DNA of 64,000 nucleotides, taken from contig NZ_JABMCF010000041.1 of NCBI RefSeq assembly GCF_013359815.1, forward strand, positions 237,865 through 301,864, read 5' to 3'. The notes under the pieces are model-generated. The model searched no databases, was not told the origin of the DNA, and saw nothing but the letters and a program-made list of their open reading frames with translations. Position numbers and translations under genes: made by a program. This document shows positions 18,810 through 26,170 of the stretch, in pieces; positions within the stretch are counted from its first letter, which is position 1, and each line of letters starts with the position of its first letter. This stretch comes from Curtobacterium flaccumfaciens (lineage in GTDB: Bacteria > Actinomycetota > Actinomycetes > Actinomycetales > Microbacteriaceae).

Positions 18810-19828
18810 GCGCGGGCTCCGTCGATGTCGGCGGCGGTCGGGGCGGCGGCGAGCGTGGCGCGGTCGGCGCGACGCTGCTTCCGGTTGGGGCCGGCGTCGT
18901 CGCCGGTGTCGAGCTTGACCGCCCGCAGGTAGACGAACAGCGGGATCGCGACGATCACGAGCGAGCAGATCGCCATCGCCGCGGACAGGCCGAAGCGGAA
19001 CGACTGGAAGCTCGCGATGTACGTCAGGACGGGCATCACCTCGACGCTGGACGGCAGCGGGATGCCGAACAGCACGAACGGCAGCGTGAAGTTGTTGATG
19101 TTGTGCAGGATCGAGATGATCACCGCGAGGCTGAGGGGTCCGCGCAGGTACGGGAAGATGATGTACCGCAGCTTCGCCCACCAGGTCACCCCGTCGAGTG
19201 CGGCGGCCTCGTGCACCTCGTTGTCCACGGCCTGCAGTCCGGCCAGGGACAGCAGGTAGACGAAGGGCCAGCTCGTCCAGATCATCACGCCGGCGAGCGC
19301 CCAGTACGACGCCGAGCCGTTCAGCCACAGCACGTCGGTGTGCAGGATCGAGTTCACGACCCCCTGCGGCTGGAGCATCGTGCGGAAGAACGTGCCGACG
19401 ACGAACGCCGGGAGCACGTACGGGATCAGGTAGATCGAGCGGACGAGCCCGCGACCGGGGAACCGGTTCTGCGTCGAGATCGCGGCCGCGACGCCGATCG
19501 GTACGGTCACCGCGGTGACGAGCACCGACAGCGACACCGAGATCCAGATGGAGTGCAGCAGCGGCGAGTTCGTGAACGCCTCGGTGAAGTTCGCGAACCC
19601 GACGAAGGGGGCACTGAACCACTGGCGGAGCGTGTACTGGTCGAGGTCGAGCATCGCGATCCAGAAGCCCACCAGGAGCGGCACCACGATGACGGCGAGC
19701 ATGAGGACGCCGCCGGGCAGGAGCATCCACAGCGGGCGCTCGCGTTTGTAGAGGGGCGTCTTGCCGGCCGGGCGGACCGGCCGGGGCGGCGCCGCGTCGG
19801 TGCGGGGCCTGGTCTGCGTGCTGGTCAT
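18806..19828 (-). CDS. carbohydrate ABC transporter permease, MalF type
   Basis: The 340-residue first membrane subunit has a basic N-terminus, six or seven membrane segments and an EAA loop (EVHEAAALDGVTWW). The start codon overlaps the stop of the binding-protein gene by one base (ATG at 19826-19828), so the two are coupled. The C-terminal 40 residues are charged. No ATPase gene is present nearby. Confidence 0.92.
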   Translation of the reverse strand: MTSTQTRPRTDAAPPRPVRPAGKTPLYKRERPLWMLLPGGVLMLAVIVVPLLVGFWIAMLDLDQYTLRQWFSAPFVGFANFTEAFTNSPLLHSIWISVSLSVLVTAVTVPIGVAAAISTQNRFPGRGLVRSIYLIPYVLPAFVVGTFFRTMLQPQGVVNSILHTDVLWLNGSASYWALAGVMIWTSWPFVYLLSLAGLQAVDNEVHEAAALDGVTWWAKLRYIIFPYLRGPLSLAVIISILHNINNFTLPFVLFGIPLPSSVEVMPVLTYIASFQSFRFGLSAAMAICSLVIVAIPLFVYLRAVKLDTGDDAGPNRKQRRADRATLAAAPTAADIDGARA

Positions 19829-21183
19829 CACAGACCTCCGTTCTTCTGACGGTCGAGGGTGGCCTGGGCGTCCTTCTGGGCGTCCTGCAGTCGCTTGCGG
19901 AGCTGGTCGTCGGTGACCTCGCCGGACTTCAGCGACGGGATCGACTGCACGACCACGTCGACCAGGGCGAGCTGGATGTCGGACCAGGCGCCGGTGAACG
20001 CGGTCGGCTTGGACAGGCGGCCGGCGTCGATGATCGGCTTGAGCTGCGGGTTGTCGGCTGCCAGGTCGGCGGCGGCCGAGGCGTTCGTCGGCAGGTTGCC
20101 GAACAGGTCGTAGTACTCGAGCTGGGCCTTCGGGGCGCTGAGCTGCTTGACGAACGCGAACGACAGCTCCTGCTTGCTGCCGTAGTCGGCGACGACCCAG
20201 TTGTCGCCGGACAGGATGCTGGCGGCTTCGATGCCGTCGGACGGCCGCTCGGACGCCCCCGGCGGGACGGTGGGCAGCAGGGCGAACTCGTACTTGCCGT
20301 CGACCTTGGTGTCCTGGAAGGAGTTGATGGCAGTGGTGGTCGTCATCGGGAAGAACGCGGCCTTGCCCTCGGTGAACTGCGCGAGGGCCTGGGCGTTGTT
20401 CCAGCCGATCGCGGCCGGGTCGACGACGCCGTCCTTCGTGACCCAGTCGAAGTAGGTGCGGTAGGCGTTCTCGACGGCCTTGCTGTCGATCTCGGCCTTC
20501 GAGCCGTCGACGATCGTGTTGCCGGCGTTCTGGGCCATCCCCCACACGAACTTCCAGGGGTCGAAGCCGTCGGCGTAGGCGATCGCCATGCCGTGGTGTC
20601 CGTCACCCGTGGTGGCCTTCGCATCGGCGGTCAGCTCGTCCCACGTCGTGGGCATGTCGGTGATGCCGGCCTTCGCGAGCAGGTCCTTGTTCACCGCCAT
20701 CACGAACGGACGGCTGGCGAACGGGATCCCGATCTGCTTCGACGCACTCGGACCGGAGATGCCGAACGACGCGGGGTCGAACTGGTCCTTGCCGCCGATC
20801 GCGTCCCACTCCTTCGTGCCCATCTCGACGAAGGCACCGGTGGCGTACGCGGTCGGGGTGAAGGTGGTGCCGATCGCGTAGACGTCGGGGCCCTGGCCGG
20901 AGATGACGCTCGTCTGGATCGCGGTCAGTTCCTCCTGCGCGGACGAGTAGGTCTCCCACTGGATGTCCGCACCGGTCGTGCGCTTGAACTCGGCGGCGGT
21001 CTCCCGCTGCCATTGCTTGCGTTCCTTGGGGTAGGTGGTGTCCGCGCCCATCATCACGCGGAGGGTGTTCGGGTCGTCGCCGCTGCCGTTCACCACAGCG
21101 CATCCCTGCAGGGACAGTGCGGTGAGGGCGACCACGGCGACGGCACCGACGAGGGTGCGGACTTGCAGTCTTCGCGTCTTCAC
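19828..21183 (-). CDS. extracellular solute-binding lipoprotein of the hexuronate-locus importer
   Basis: A 451-residue family 1 binding protein. The signal peptide has a positively charged start, a hydrophobic core and a lipobox LSLQGC with the lipidated Cys28. RPFVMAVNKDLL and MPTTWDEL are typical binding-protein segments. The GTG start (21181-21183) has GGAGGA nine bases upstream. It heads the minus-strand operon and faces lacI across a 120-base region with a composite operator. The actual ligand is unknown; glucuronate, galacturonate or oligouronides fit the neighbours. Confidence 0.9.
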   Translation of the reverse strand: MKTRRLQVRTLVGAVAVVALTALSLQGCAVVNGSGDDPNTLRVMMGADTTYPKERKQWQRETAAEFKRTTGADIQWETYSSAQEELTAIQTSVISGQGPDVYAIGTTFTPTAYATGAFVEMGTKEWDAIGGKDQFDPASFGISGPSASKQIGIPFASRPFVMAVNKDLLAKAGITDMPTTWDELTADAKATTGDGHHGMAIAYADGFDPWKFVWGMAQNAGNTIVDGSKAEIDSKAVENAYRTYFDWVTKDGVVDPAAIGWNNAQALAQFTEGKAAFFPMTTTTAINSFQDTKVDGKYEFALLPTVPPGASERPSDGIEAASILSGDNWVVADYGSKQELSFAFVKQLSAPKAQLEYYDLFGNLPTNASAAADLAADNPQLKPIIDAGRLSKPTAFTGAWSDIQLALVDVVVQSIPSLKSGEVTDDQLRKRLQDAQKDAQATLDRQKNGGL

Positions 21184-21247
21184 GGGGGTTTCCTCCTCGA
21201 GACCTCCTCCGAGCGGCGCTGCTCGGTGGCACCACTGTTCCGCCGAT

Positions 21248-21281
21248 GGCAACATGCGGCAACCGGTTGCCACTTGTTGCC
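21248..21281. promoter_or_regulatory. composite palindromic operator between the binding-protein gene and lacI
   Basis: Four half-sites are arranged symmetrically: GGCAAC at 21248-21253 and 21258-21263, GTTGCC at 21266-21271 and 21276-21281. The inner pair forms a 14-base perfect palindrome with a central CG, as LacI-family operators do. TTGCCA at 21267-21272 can serve as a -35 element for lacI (-10 candidate TACGTT at 21291-21296, 18-base spacing). LacI binding would then repress both the transport operon and lacI itself. Inferred from sequence only. Confidence 0.7.
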
Positions 21282-21303
21282 AGACGCGAATACGTTCGGC
21301 CTC

Positions 21304-22431
21304 GTGAAGGACCTCTCGACGGACGGCGGCGGGCGCACGGGCGGTGCCGCAAGCACTGCCGCTGGTGGCGCCGCCGCTGGTGCTCGCGCTGCCGGCGCCG
21401 CCGTTGGTGCCGCGCGTCGCGTCACCATCCGCGACATCGCCGACGCCACCGGGGTCGCCGCGTCCACCGTCTCCCGCGCCCTGTCCCTGCCCGACCGGGT
21501 CAACCCCGTCACCCAGGAGCGCATCCAGCGGGCAGCTCGCGAGCTCGGCTACGTCGCCAACTCGCAGGCCCGGGCGCTGACCTCGGGCCGCACCCGCGCC
21601 GTCGCCGTGCTCGTGTCCGACATCACGAACCCGTTCTACTTCGACGTCATCCGGGGCACCCAGCACCAGCTCGCCGGCGCCGGCTGGACGCAGCTGCTCG
21701 TCGACACCGAGGAGTCCGCCGACGCCGAGATGGCCGCACTCACCGCCGTGGGGGCGAAGGCCGACGGGGTCGTGCTCACCGCGTCACGACTGTCCGACGC
21801 GCAGATCGCACGGTTCGCCGAACGGATCCCCCTGGTCGTCGTGAACCGTCGGCCCACCGGCGTGCCGTCGGTGCTCATCGACACCCCCGGCGGGGTGGAG
21901 CAGGCGGTGCAGCACCTGGTGTCGCTGGGACACCGGGAGATCCTGTACGTCGCCGGGCCCGACAGCTCGTGGTCGAACGAGCGTCGGTGGCGCGCCCTCG
22001 TGCAGGTCGCCAAGCGCCTGGGGATCCGCGTCGCCCGGGTCGGACCGCACGCTCCCTTCGTCGACTCCGGCGCCGCGGCCGCCGACGCCGCCGTGCACGC
22101 CGGTGCGACCGCGTGCATCGCCTTCAACGACCTGATCGCCATCGGGATGCTCGCCCGGCTGCGGGAGCGCGGGGTCCGCGTCCCCGAGGACATGAGCATC
22201 GTGGGCTGCGACGACATCTTCGGCGCCGACTTCTGCAACCCGCCGCTCACCACGATGACCTCGCCGATCGAACGGGCCGGCCGGGTCGCGATCCGGATGC
22301 TGCTCGGACGGCTCGGCGCGCTGCCCGCCGACGAACTGCCCGGGGAGCACATGTCCGGCGCCGTCGCCCTGCCCACCCACCTGACCGTGCGCGAGTCGAC
22401 CGGGCCGGCGCCCCGTGTCGGCACCGACTGA
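21304..22431 (+). CDS. LacI family transcriptional regulator of the hexuronate locus
   Basis: The 375-residue protein has an N-terminal HTH (VTIRDIADATGVAASTVSRAL, about residues 40-60) and a periplasmic-binding-protein-like sensor domain. About 35 Gly/Ala-rich residues precede the HTH, unusual for LacI, and make the true start doubtful. The GTG at 21304 lies eight bases after a TACGTT box, so it may be leaderless; no Shine-Dalgarno site is seen. It is divergent from the transporter and followed 61 bases later by uxaC in the same direction, so it probably controls both. Confidence 0.87.
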   Translation: MKDLSTDGGGRTGGAASTAAGGAAAGARAAGAAVGAARRVTIRDIADATGVAASTVSRALSLPDRVNPVTQERIQRAARELGYVANSQARALTSGRTRAVAVLVSDITNPFYFDVIRGTQHQLAGAGWTQLLVDTEESADAEMAALTAVGAKADGVVLTASRLSDAQIARFAERIPLVVVNRRPTGVPSVLIDTPGGVEQAVQHLVSLGHREILYVAGPDSSWSNERRWRALVQVAKRLGIRVARVGPHAPFVDSGAAAADAAVHAGATACIAFNDLIAIGMLARLRERGVRVPEDMSIVGCDDIFGADFCNPPLTTMTSPIERAGRVAIRMLLGRLGALPADELPGEHMSGAVALPTHLTVRESTGPAPRVGTD

Positions 22432-22492
22432 TCCCGCACGAGCAGCCCCACACTCGCACCACCCGAACTCGCCGCCCCCGAAGGAGTCGATG

Positions 22493-23989
22493 ATGACCCG
22501 CACCAGCACCCCCACCCGGCTCGCACCGCACCCCGACCGACTGTTCCCCGCCGACCCCGGAGCGCGAGCCGTGGCACGCACCGTGTACGAGGCGGTCAAG
22601 GACGCCCCGATCATCTCGCCGCACGGGCACGTCGACGCGGCGCTGATCGCCTCGGACCAGCCGTTCAGCGACCCCGCATCGCTGCTCATCACGCCCGACC
22701 ACTACGTGCTCCGCCTGCTGCACGCGAACGGGGTGGACCTGGCCGCGCTGGGACGCGCGGATCTGTCGGGGCCCCGCCCGGGCTCGCAGGCTCGCCCGGC
22801 GGCGTCGGCGCATCGCTGGCGCGATGCCGCTGAGCCGACGCCGCCAGGCCGTGCCATCTGGCGGCAGTTGGCGGAGCACTGGGACGACTTCCTCGGGACC
22901 CCCGTGCGCTACTGGTTCGAGACAGAGCTGCACGACGTGTTCGGGCTCGACCAGGCGCCGTCCGCCGCCAACGCGGACGACCAGTACGACCACATCGCCG
23001 GCCTGCTGGCGTCCCCCGCCTTCCGGCCACGCGCGCTCTTCGACGCCTTCGGCATCGAGGTCCTCGCCACCACGGACGGCCCGGCGGACGACCTCGCTGC
23101 GCACGCGCAGCTCGCCGCGGACCCCGGCTTCACCGGCCGGGTGCTCCCCACGTTCCGCGCGGACGCCGTGTTCGACCCGACGCGGTCGGACTGGAGGCCC
23201 GTGGTCGCGTCGATCGGCGAGGCCGCCGGCATCGACACGGGCACCCACGCAGGGCTGCTGGCGGCTCTCCGCGCACGTCGCCGGTACTTCATCGAGCACG
23301 GTGCGACCGCCACGGACACCGGGGTGCTCGACGCGGGCTCCGCTCCCCTGCCGTCGAGCGAGCGGGAACGCATCCACGCCGCGGCGCTGCGCGATGCGTC
23401 GTCGGTCACCGAGGCCGAGGCGACGGCGTACCGGCACGACATGCTCTACCGCTGGGCGGAGATGAGCGTCGAGGACGGCCTCGTCATGCAGCTGCACCCC
23501 GGGGTGATCCGGAACCACCACACCCCGACGCTCGAGCGCTTCGGGCCGGACACCGGGCACGACCTGCCGGCCGTCGGGTCCTTCACCGAGCCGCTCCGGC
23601 CGCTGCTCGAGTCCTTCGGCACCGCTCCCGGGTTCCACCTCGTGCTCTTCACCGTCGACGAGACCGTCTTCTCGCGCGAGATCGGGCCGCTGGCGGGCTT
23701 CTACCCCGCCGTGTACGCGGGCGCACCGTGGTGGTTCATCGACACCCCGGCGGCCATCGGGCGCTACCGGTCGGCCGTCACCGACTCCGCGTCGTTCGCC
23801 AAGACCTCCGGGTTCATCGACGACACCCGTGCGTACTGCTCCATCCCCGCGCGGCACGACATGGCGCGGCGGGCGGACGCGGCGTACCTGGCGTCGCTCG
23901 TGGTCACGCACCAGGTCTCGGAGGAGGACGCCGTCCGCACCGCCCGCCGCATCGTGTCCGACATCCCGAAGGCGACGTTCAAGCTCTGA
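22493..23989 (+). CDS. uxaC: glucuronate isomerase (uronate isomerase)
   Basis: UxaC interconverts D-glucuronate and D-fructuronate (also galacturonate and tagaturonate), the entry step of the pathway. The protein has 498 residues. ISPHGHVD carries the HxH metal motif; FETELHDVFGL, MQLHPGVIRNHH and PWWFIDTPA are family features. AAGGAG at 22481-22486 places the start at the ATG of 22493, the second of two tandem ATGs. Residues around 91-121 (Pro/Arg/Ala-rich, SGPRPGSQARPAAS) look inserted relative to the family and are encoded by a long palindrome (22798-22845). A hairpin follows the stop. Confidence 0.93.
   Translation: MTRTSTPTRLAPHPDRLFPADPGARAVARTVYEAVKDAPIISPHGHVDAALIASDQPFSDPASLLITPDHYVLRLLHANGVDLAALGRADLSGPRPGSQARPAASAHRWRDAAEPTPPGRAIWRQLAEHWDDFLGTPVRYWFETELHDVFGLDQAPSAANADDQYDHIAGLLASPAFRPRALFDAFGIEVLATTDGPADDLAAHAQLAADPGFTGRVLPTFRADAVFDPTRSDWRPVVASIGEAAGIDTGTHAGLLAALRARRRYFIEHGATATDTGVLDAGSAPLPSSERERIHAAALRDASSVTEAEATAYRHDMLYRWAEMSVEDGLVMQLHPGVIRNHHTPTLERFGPDTGHDLPAVGSFTEPLRPLLESFGTAPGFHLVLFTVDETVFSREIGPLAGFYPAVYAGAPWWFIDTPAAIGRYRSAVTDSASFAKTSGFIDDTRAYCSIPARHDMARRADAAYLASLVVTHQVSEEDAVRTARRIVSDIPKATFKL
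22798..22845 (+). repeat. palindromic insertion in frame inside uxaC
   Basis: GGCGGCGTCGGC (22798-22809) pairs with GCCGACGCCGCC (22834-22845), and inside it GCATCGC (22810-22816) pairs with GCGATGC (22821-22827). It keeps the uxaC frame open. The encoded segment has no counterpart in uronate isomerases I know, suggesting a small REP-like palindrome that inserted into the gene. Confidence 0.6.
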
Positions 23990-24019
23990 CGCGGCGTGCG
24001 GCGCGCTGGTGGCCGCGTG

Positions 24020-24080
24020 GTGCGAGGTTCCGTGCCTGGTGCGAGGGTTGCCGGGTCGCACGGAACACGGAACCTCGCAC
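24020..24080 (+). terminator. long inverted repeat after uxaC
   Basis: GTGCGAGGTTCCGTG (24020-24034) pairs exactly with CACGGAACCTCGCAC (24066-24080), and the loop holds a further GTGCGA (24039-24044)/TCGCAC (24056-24061) pair. It starts 31 bases after the uxaC stop and is a plausible terminator. The arm resembles part of the 151-bp unit at 35.5 kb, so it may also be a repeat-family member. Confidence 0.55.
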
Positions 24081-24127
24081 GGTTCGGCGCTGCGGCGGTA
24101 CGGCGGTGCGGCGGTACGGTCGGGTGC

Positions 24128-24736
24128 ATGACGGAGCGGGTGACGGCGGCGTACAGCGCTCGAGCTGACGAGTACGCGACGCTGCTCGGGTCGATGGACG
24201 CCGTCCACCCCGACGACCGAGCCGTCGTCGAGGCCTGGGCAGCCGGTCGCAGCGGTCCCCTGGTCGACGTCGGGTGCGGCCCCGGTCACTGGACGGCGCA
24301 CCTCGCACTGCAGGGGCACCGTGTCAGCGGCATCGACGCGGTGCCGGAGTTCGTCGAGCACGCACGACGGACGCACGGCGCGGTGGACGCGGACATCGAC
24401 TTCCGGGTCGGGTCGCTCGACGCGCTCCCGCTCGCGGACGGCAGCGTCGACGGGGTCCTGGCCTGGTACTCGGTGATCCACCACGAACCGTCGCAGATCC
24501 GTGGGGCACTCGCCGAGTTCCATCGGGTGCTCGCGCCCGGCGGTGGGCTGCTGCTCGGGTTCTTCGAGGGTCCCGCGGTCGAGGCCTTCGACCACGCGGT
24601 CGTCACCGCGTACCGCTGGCCGGTCGCGTCCCTGGCGACGCTGCTGGACGGAGCGGGGTTCGACGTCGTGGACGTCCACACCCGCACGGCCCCGGGGCAC
24701 CGGCCGCACGGGGCGATCAGTGCGGTGCGCCGCTGA
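24128..24736 (+). CDS. class I SAM-dependent methyltransferase
   Basis: The 202-residue protein has the Rossmann methyltransferase fold: VDVGCGPGHW (residues 46-55, SAM-binding motif I), GIDAVPEFVEHAR (motif II), and LPLADGSVDGVLAWYSVIHH with FHRVLAPGGGLLLGF downstream. The substrate is unknown. The ATG at 24128 is the family-like start; the same frame opens earlier inside the inverted repeat. Directly before it the DNA repeats GCGGCGGTACG twice. It faces the doc toxin gene. Confidence 0.85.
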   Translation: MTERVTAAYSARADEYATLLGSMDAVHPDDRAVVEAWAAGRSGPLVDVGCGPGHWTAHLALQGHRVSGIDAVPEFVEHARRTHGAVDADIDFRVGSLDALPLADGSVDGVLAWYSVIHHEPSQIRGALAEFHRVLAPGGGLLLGFFEGPAVEAFDHAVVTAYRWPVASLATLLDGAGFDVVDVHTRTAPGHRPHGAISAVRR

Positions 24737-24740
24737 TCGC

Positions 24741-24769
24741 TGACCGCTGTCCGTTCCAGCGGCCGGTCA
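24741..24769. terminator. short hairpin between convergent methyltransferase and doc genes
   Basis: CCGCTG (24744-24749) pairs with CAGCGG (24757-24762), with TGAC before and GTCA after extending the stem past a bulge. It overlaps the doc stop codon by three bases. Weak but placed where a shared terminator is expected. Confidence 0.35.
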
Positions 24770-25144
24770 GGCGTCCGAGACCATCGAGGTCAGAGCAGCA
24801 GCGATCTCCGGCACAGCATCGAGTTCTCCCTCGGCGATCGCGACGATGAAGTCGTACGCCTGGTCGTTCGAGGCGTGGAGCCGGACGCCGTTCACGCCGA
24901 GGAAGACCACGAGCAGCATGAGCCCGAGGCGCTTGTTGCCGTCGACCAGGGCGTGGTTCCGGACGGCGGAGTGGACGAGCGCCGCCACCTTCTCGACCAG
25001 CGTCGGGTAGGCGTCGTTCCCGCCCACCGACGCGGCGGGTCGCGCGACCGCCGCCTCGAGCAGTCCGACGTCGCGGATCGCGTAGTCAGCTCCCAGGGTC
25101 CGACGAGCGACGTGCAACGCCTCGTCGGTCGTGAGGTGGATCAC
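24767..25144 (-). CDS. doc: Doc-type (Fic fold) toxin of a toxin-antitoxin pair
   Basis: Phage P1 Doc phosphorylates EF-Tu and halts translation. This 125-residue protein has the Doc active-site motif HALVDGNKR (His64, Asp68, Gly69, Asn70, Lys71, Arg72), so it looks active. MIHLTTDEAL at the start and RLGLMLLVVFLGVNG after the motif match death-on-curing proteins. The GTG start overlaps the upstream antitoxin stop by 4 bases, the usual antitoxin-first order. Confidence 0.92.
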   Translation of the reverse strand: MIHLTTDEALHVARRTLGADYAIRDVGLLEAAVARPAASVGGNDAYPTLVEKVAALVHSAVRNHALVDGNKRLGLMLLVVFLGVNGVRLHASNDQAYDFIVAIAEGELDAVPEIAAALTSMVSDA

Positions 25145-25344
25145 TTGCCGAGTCGTTCGAGCGCCTCGGCGTAGCGCGGGAGTTCTCGGTCGAGGATGCC
25201 GTCGATCAGATCGCTGCGGCTGTGCTGCTCGACGTACTCGCGGATGGCGGCGCGCGCGACGTCCTGCATCGAGCGCTCCTCGAGGTCAGCACGCTTGCGC
25301 AACGCCGCTGCCTCGTCGTCGTCGAGTCGGAGGGTCATGGCCAT
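25141..25344 (-). CDS. ribbon-helix-helix antitoxin partner of Doc
   Basis: A 67-residue protein from the ATG at 25342-25344 (a second ATG follows two codons later; the frame opens at 25398). MTLRLDDDEAAALRKRADLE with VARAAIREYVEQH is a CopG/Arc-type ribbon-helix-helix fold; the C-terminal part (SDLIDGILDREL) likely wraps the toxin. Classic Doc pairs with Phd, which has a different fold, so this is a mixed pair. Two TGGTATC direct repeats just upstream may be its own operator. Confidence 0.85.
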   Translation of the reverse strand: MAMTLRLDDDEAAALRKRADLEERSMQDVARAAIREYVEQHSRSDLIDGILDRELPRYAEALERLGK

Positions 25345-25352
25345 GGGGTCGA

Positions 25353-25371
25353 TGGTATCAAGAGTGGTATC
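25353..25371 (-). promoter_or_regulatory. direct repeats before the antitoxin gene, candidate autoregulatory operator
   Basis: TGGTATC occurs at 25353-25359 and again at 25365-25371, 12 bases apart and immediately upstream of the antitoxin start. Ribbon-helix-helix antitoxins usually bind such repeated short boxes and repress their own operon. Inference from spacing and position. Confidence 0.45.
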
Positions 25372-25518
25372 TGAACGCGCGGCAGTGATCGTGGTCATGG
25401 AGCGACGGTACGAACGTCCCCCTCGACGCGGACGGGACCGGGGATCGGTTGGGGACGGCGACGGCCGCGCTGCGCCCTGTGGAGGAACTGCCCATCCGTC
25501 GCAGGTCGTGGAACTTCG

Positions 25519-26058
25519 TCAGTCGGTGGTGACCGCGAGCGCGGCGAGGATCTCCCGCACGGTGTCGTCGACCGAGCCGTCGATCGACACCGCGACGGCG
25601 GCCTCGTCGGGCTGCGGCCGCTCGAGGGTCGCGAACTGCGAGTCGAGCAGCGTCGTCGGCATGTACTCGTGCTGGCGGTGGGACTGCCGTTCGGCGATCA
25701 GGTCGCGCGACCCGTCGAGGAAGGCGATGACGAGCTCCGGAGCGGACGCGCGCAGACGGTCCCGGTAGGCGCGCTTGAGCGCCGAGTTCGCCATCACGCA
25801 CCGGGAGCCGTCCGATTCGACCGCGGCGATCCGCTCGGCGCAGGCGTCGAGCCACGGCCAGCGGTCCTCGTCGGTGAGCGGGATCCCCTGCCGCATCTTC
25901 TCCTTGTTGGCGACCGGATGCAGGTCGTCGGCGTCGACGAAGACGCACGGTTCGCCCTGCGCGACCAGGGCGTCGGTGAGCGCCTGGCCGATGGTGGACT
26001 TGCCGGAGCCGGAGACCCCCATCACGAGGACGGGCGGGTGGACAGCGAGCTCGCTCAT
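25519..26058 (-). CDS. gntK: gluconokinase
   Basis: It phosphorylates D-gluconate to 6-phosphogluconate, the substrate of the divergent gnd. The 179-residue protein has a P-loop GVSGSGKS (residues 14-21), FVDADDLHP, ANKEKMRQGIPLTDEDRWPW and the lid/base region QHEYMPTTLLDSQFATLE, all typical. The ATG (26056-26058) has GGAGGG directly before it and a TACTGT box (complement of 26065-26070) six bases upstream, so it may be leaderless. Confidence 0.95.
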   Translation of the reverse strand: MSELAVHPPVLVMGVSGSGKSTIGQALTDALVAQGEPCVFVDADDLHPVANKEKMRQGIPLTDEDRWPWLDACAERIAAVESDGSRCVMANSALKRAYRDRLRASAPELVIAFLDGSRDLIAERQSHRQHEYMPTTLLDSQFATLERPQPDEAAVAVSIDGSVDDTVREILAALAVTTD

Positions 26059-26170
26059 CCCTCCACAGTATTGATCCGGTGAACTCTGGTCCCCAGTTCC
26101 CGCAACACCTGTGCGATCCCAGACCGCCGGTCGTAGGTTGGGCGCCAACGTCAGGACAAAGGAGGCCCTC

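Noticed and set aside
22415..22492. Longer N-terminus for uxaC starting at 22415
   Set aside because: The AAGGAG ribosome site at 22481-22486 and the family start support 22493; the extra residues are not conserved.
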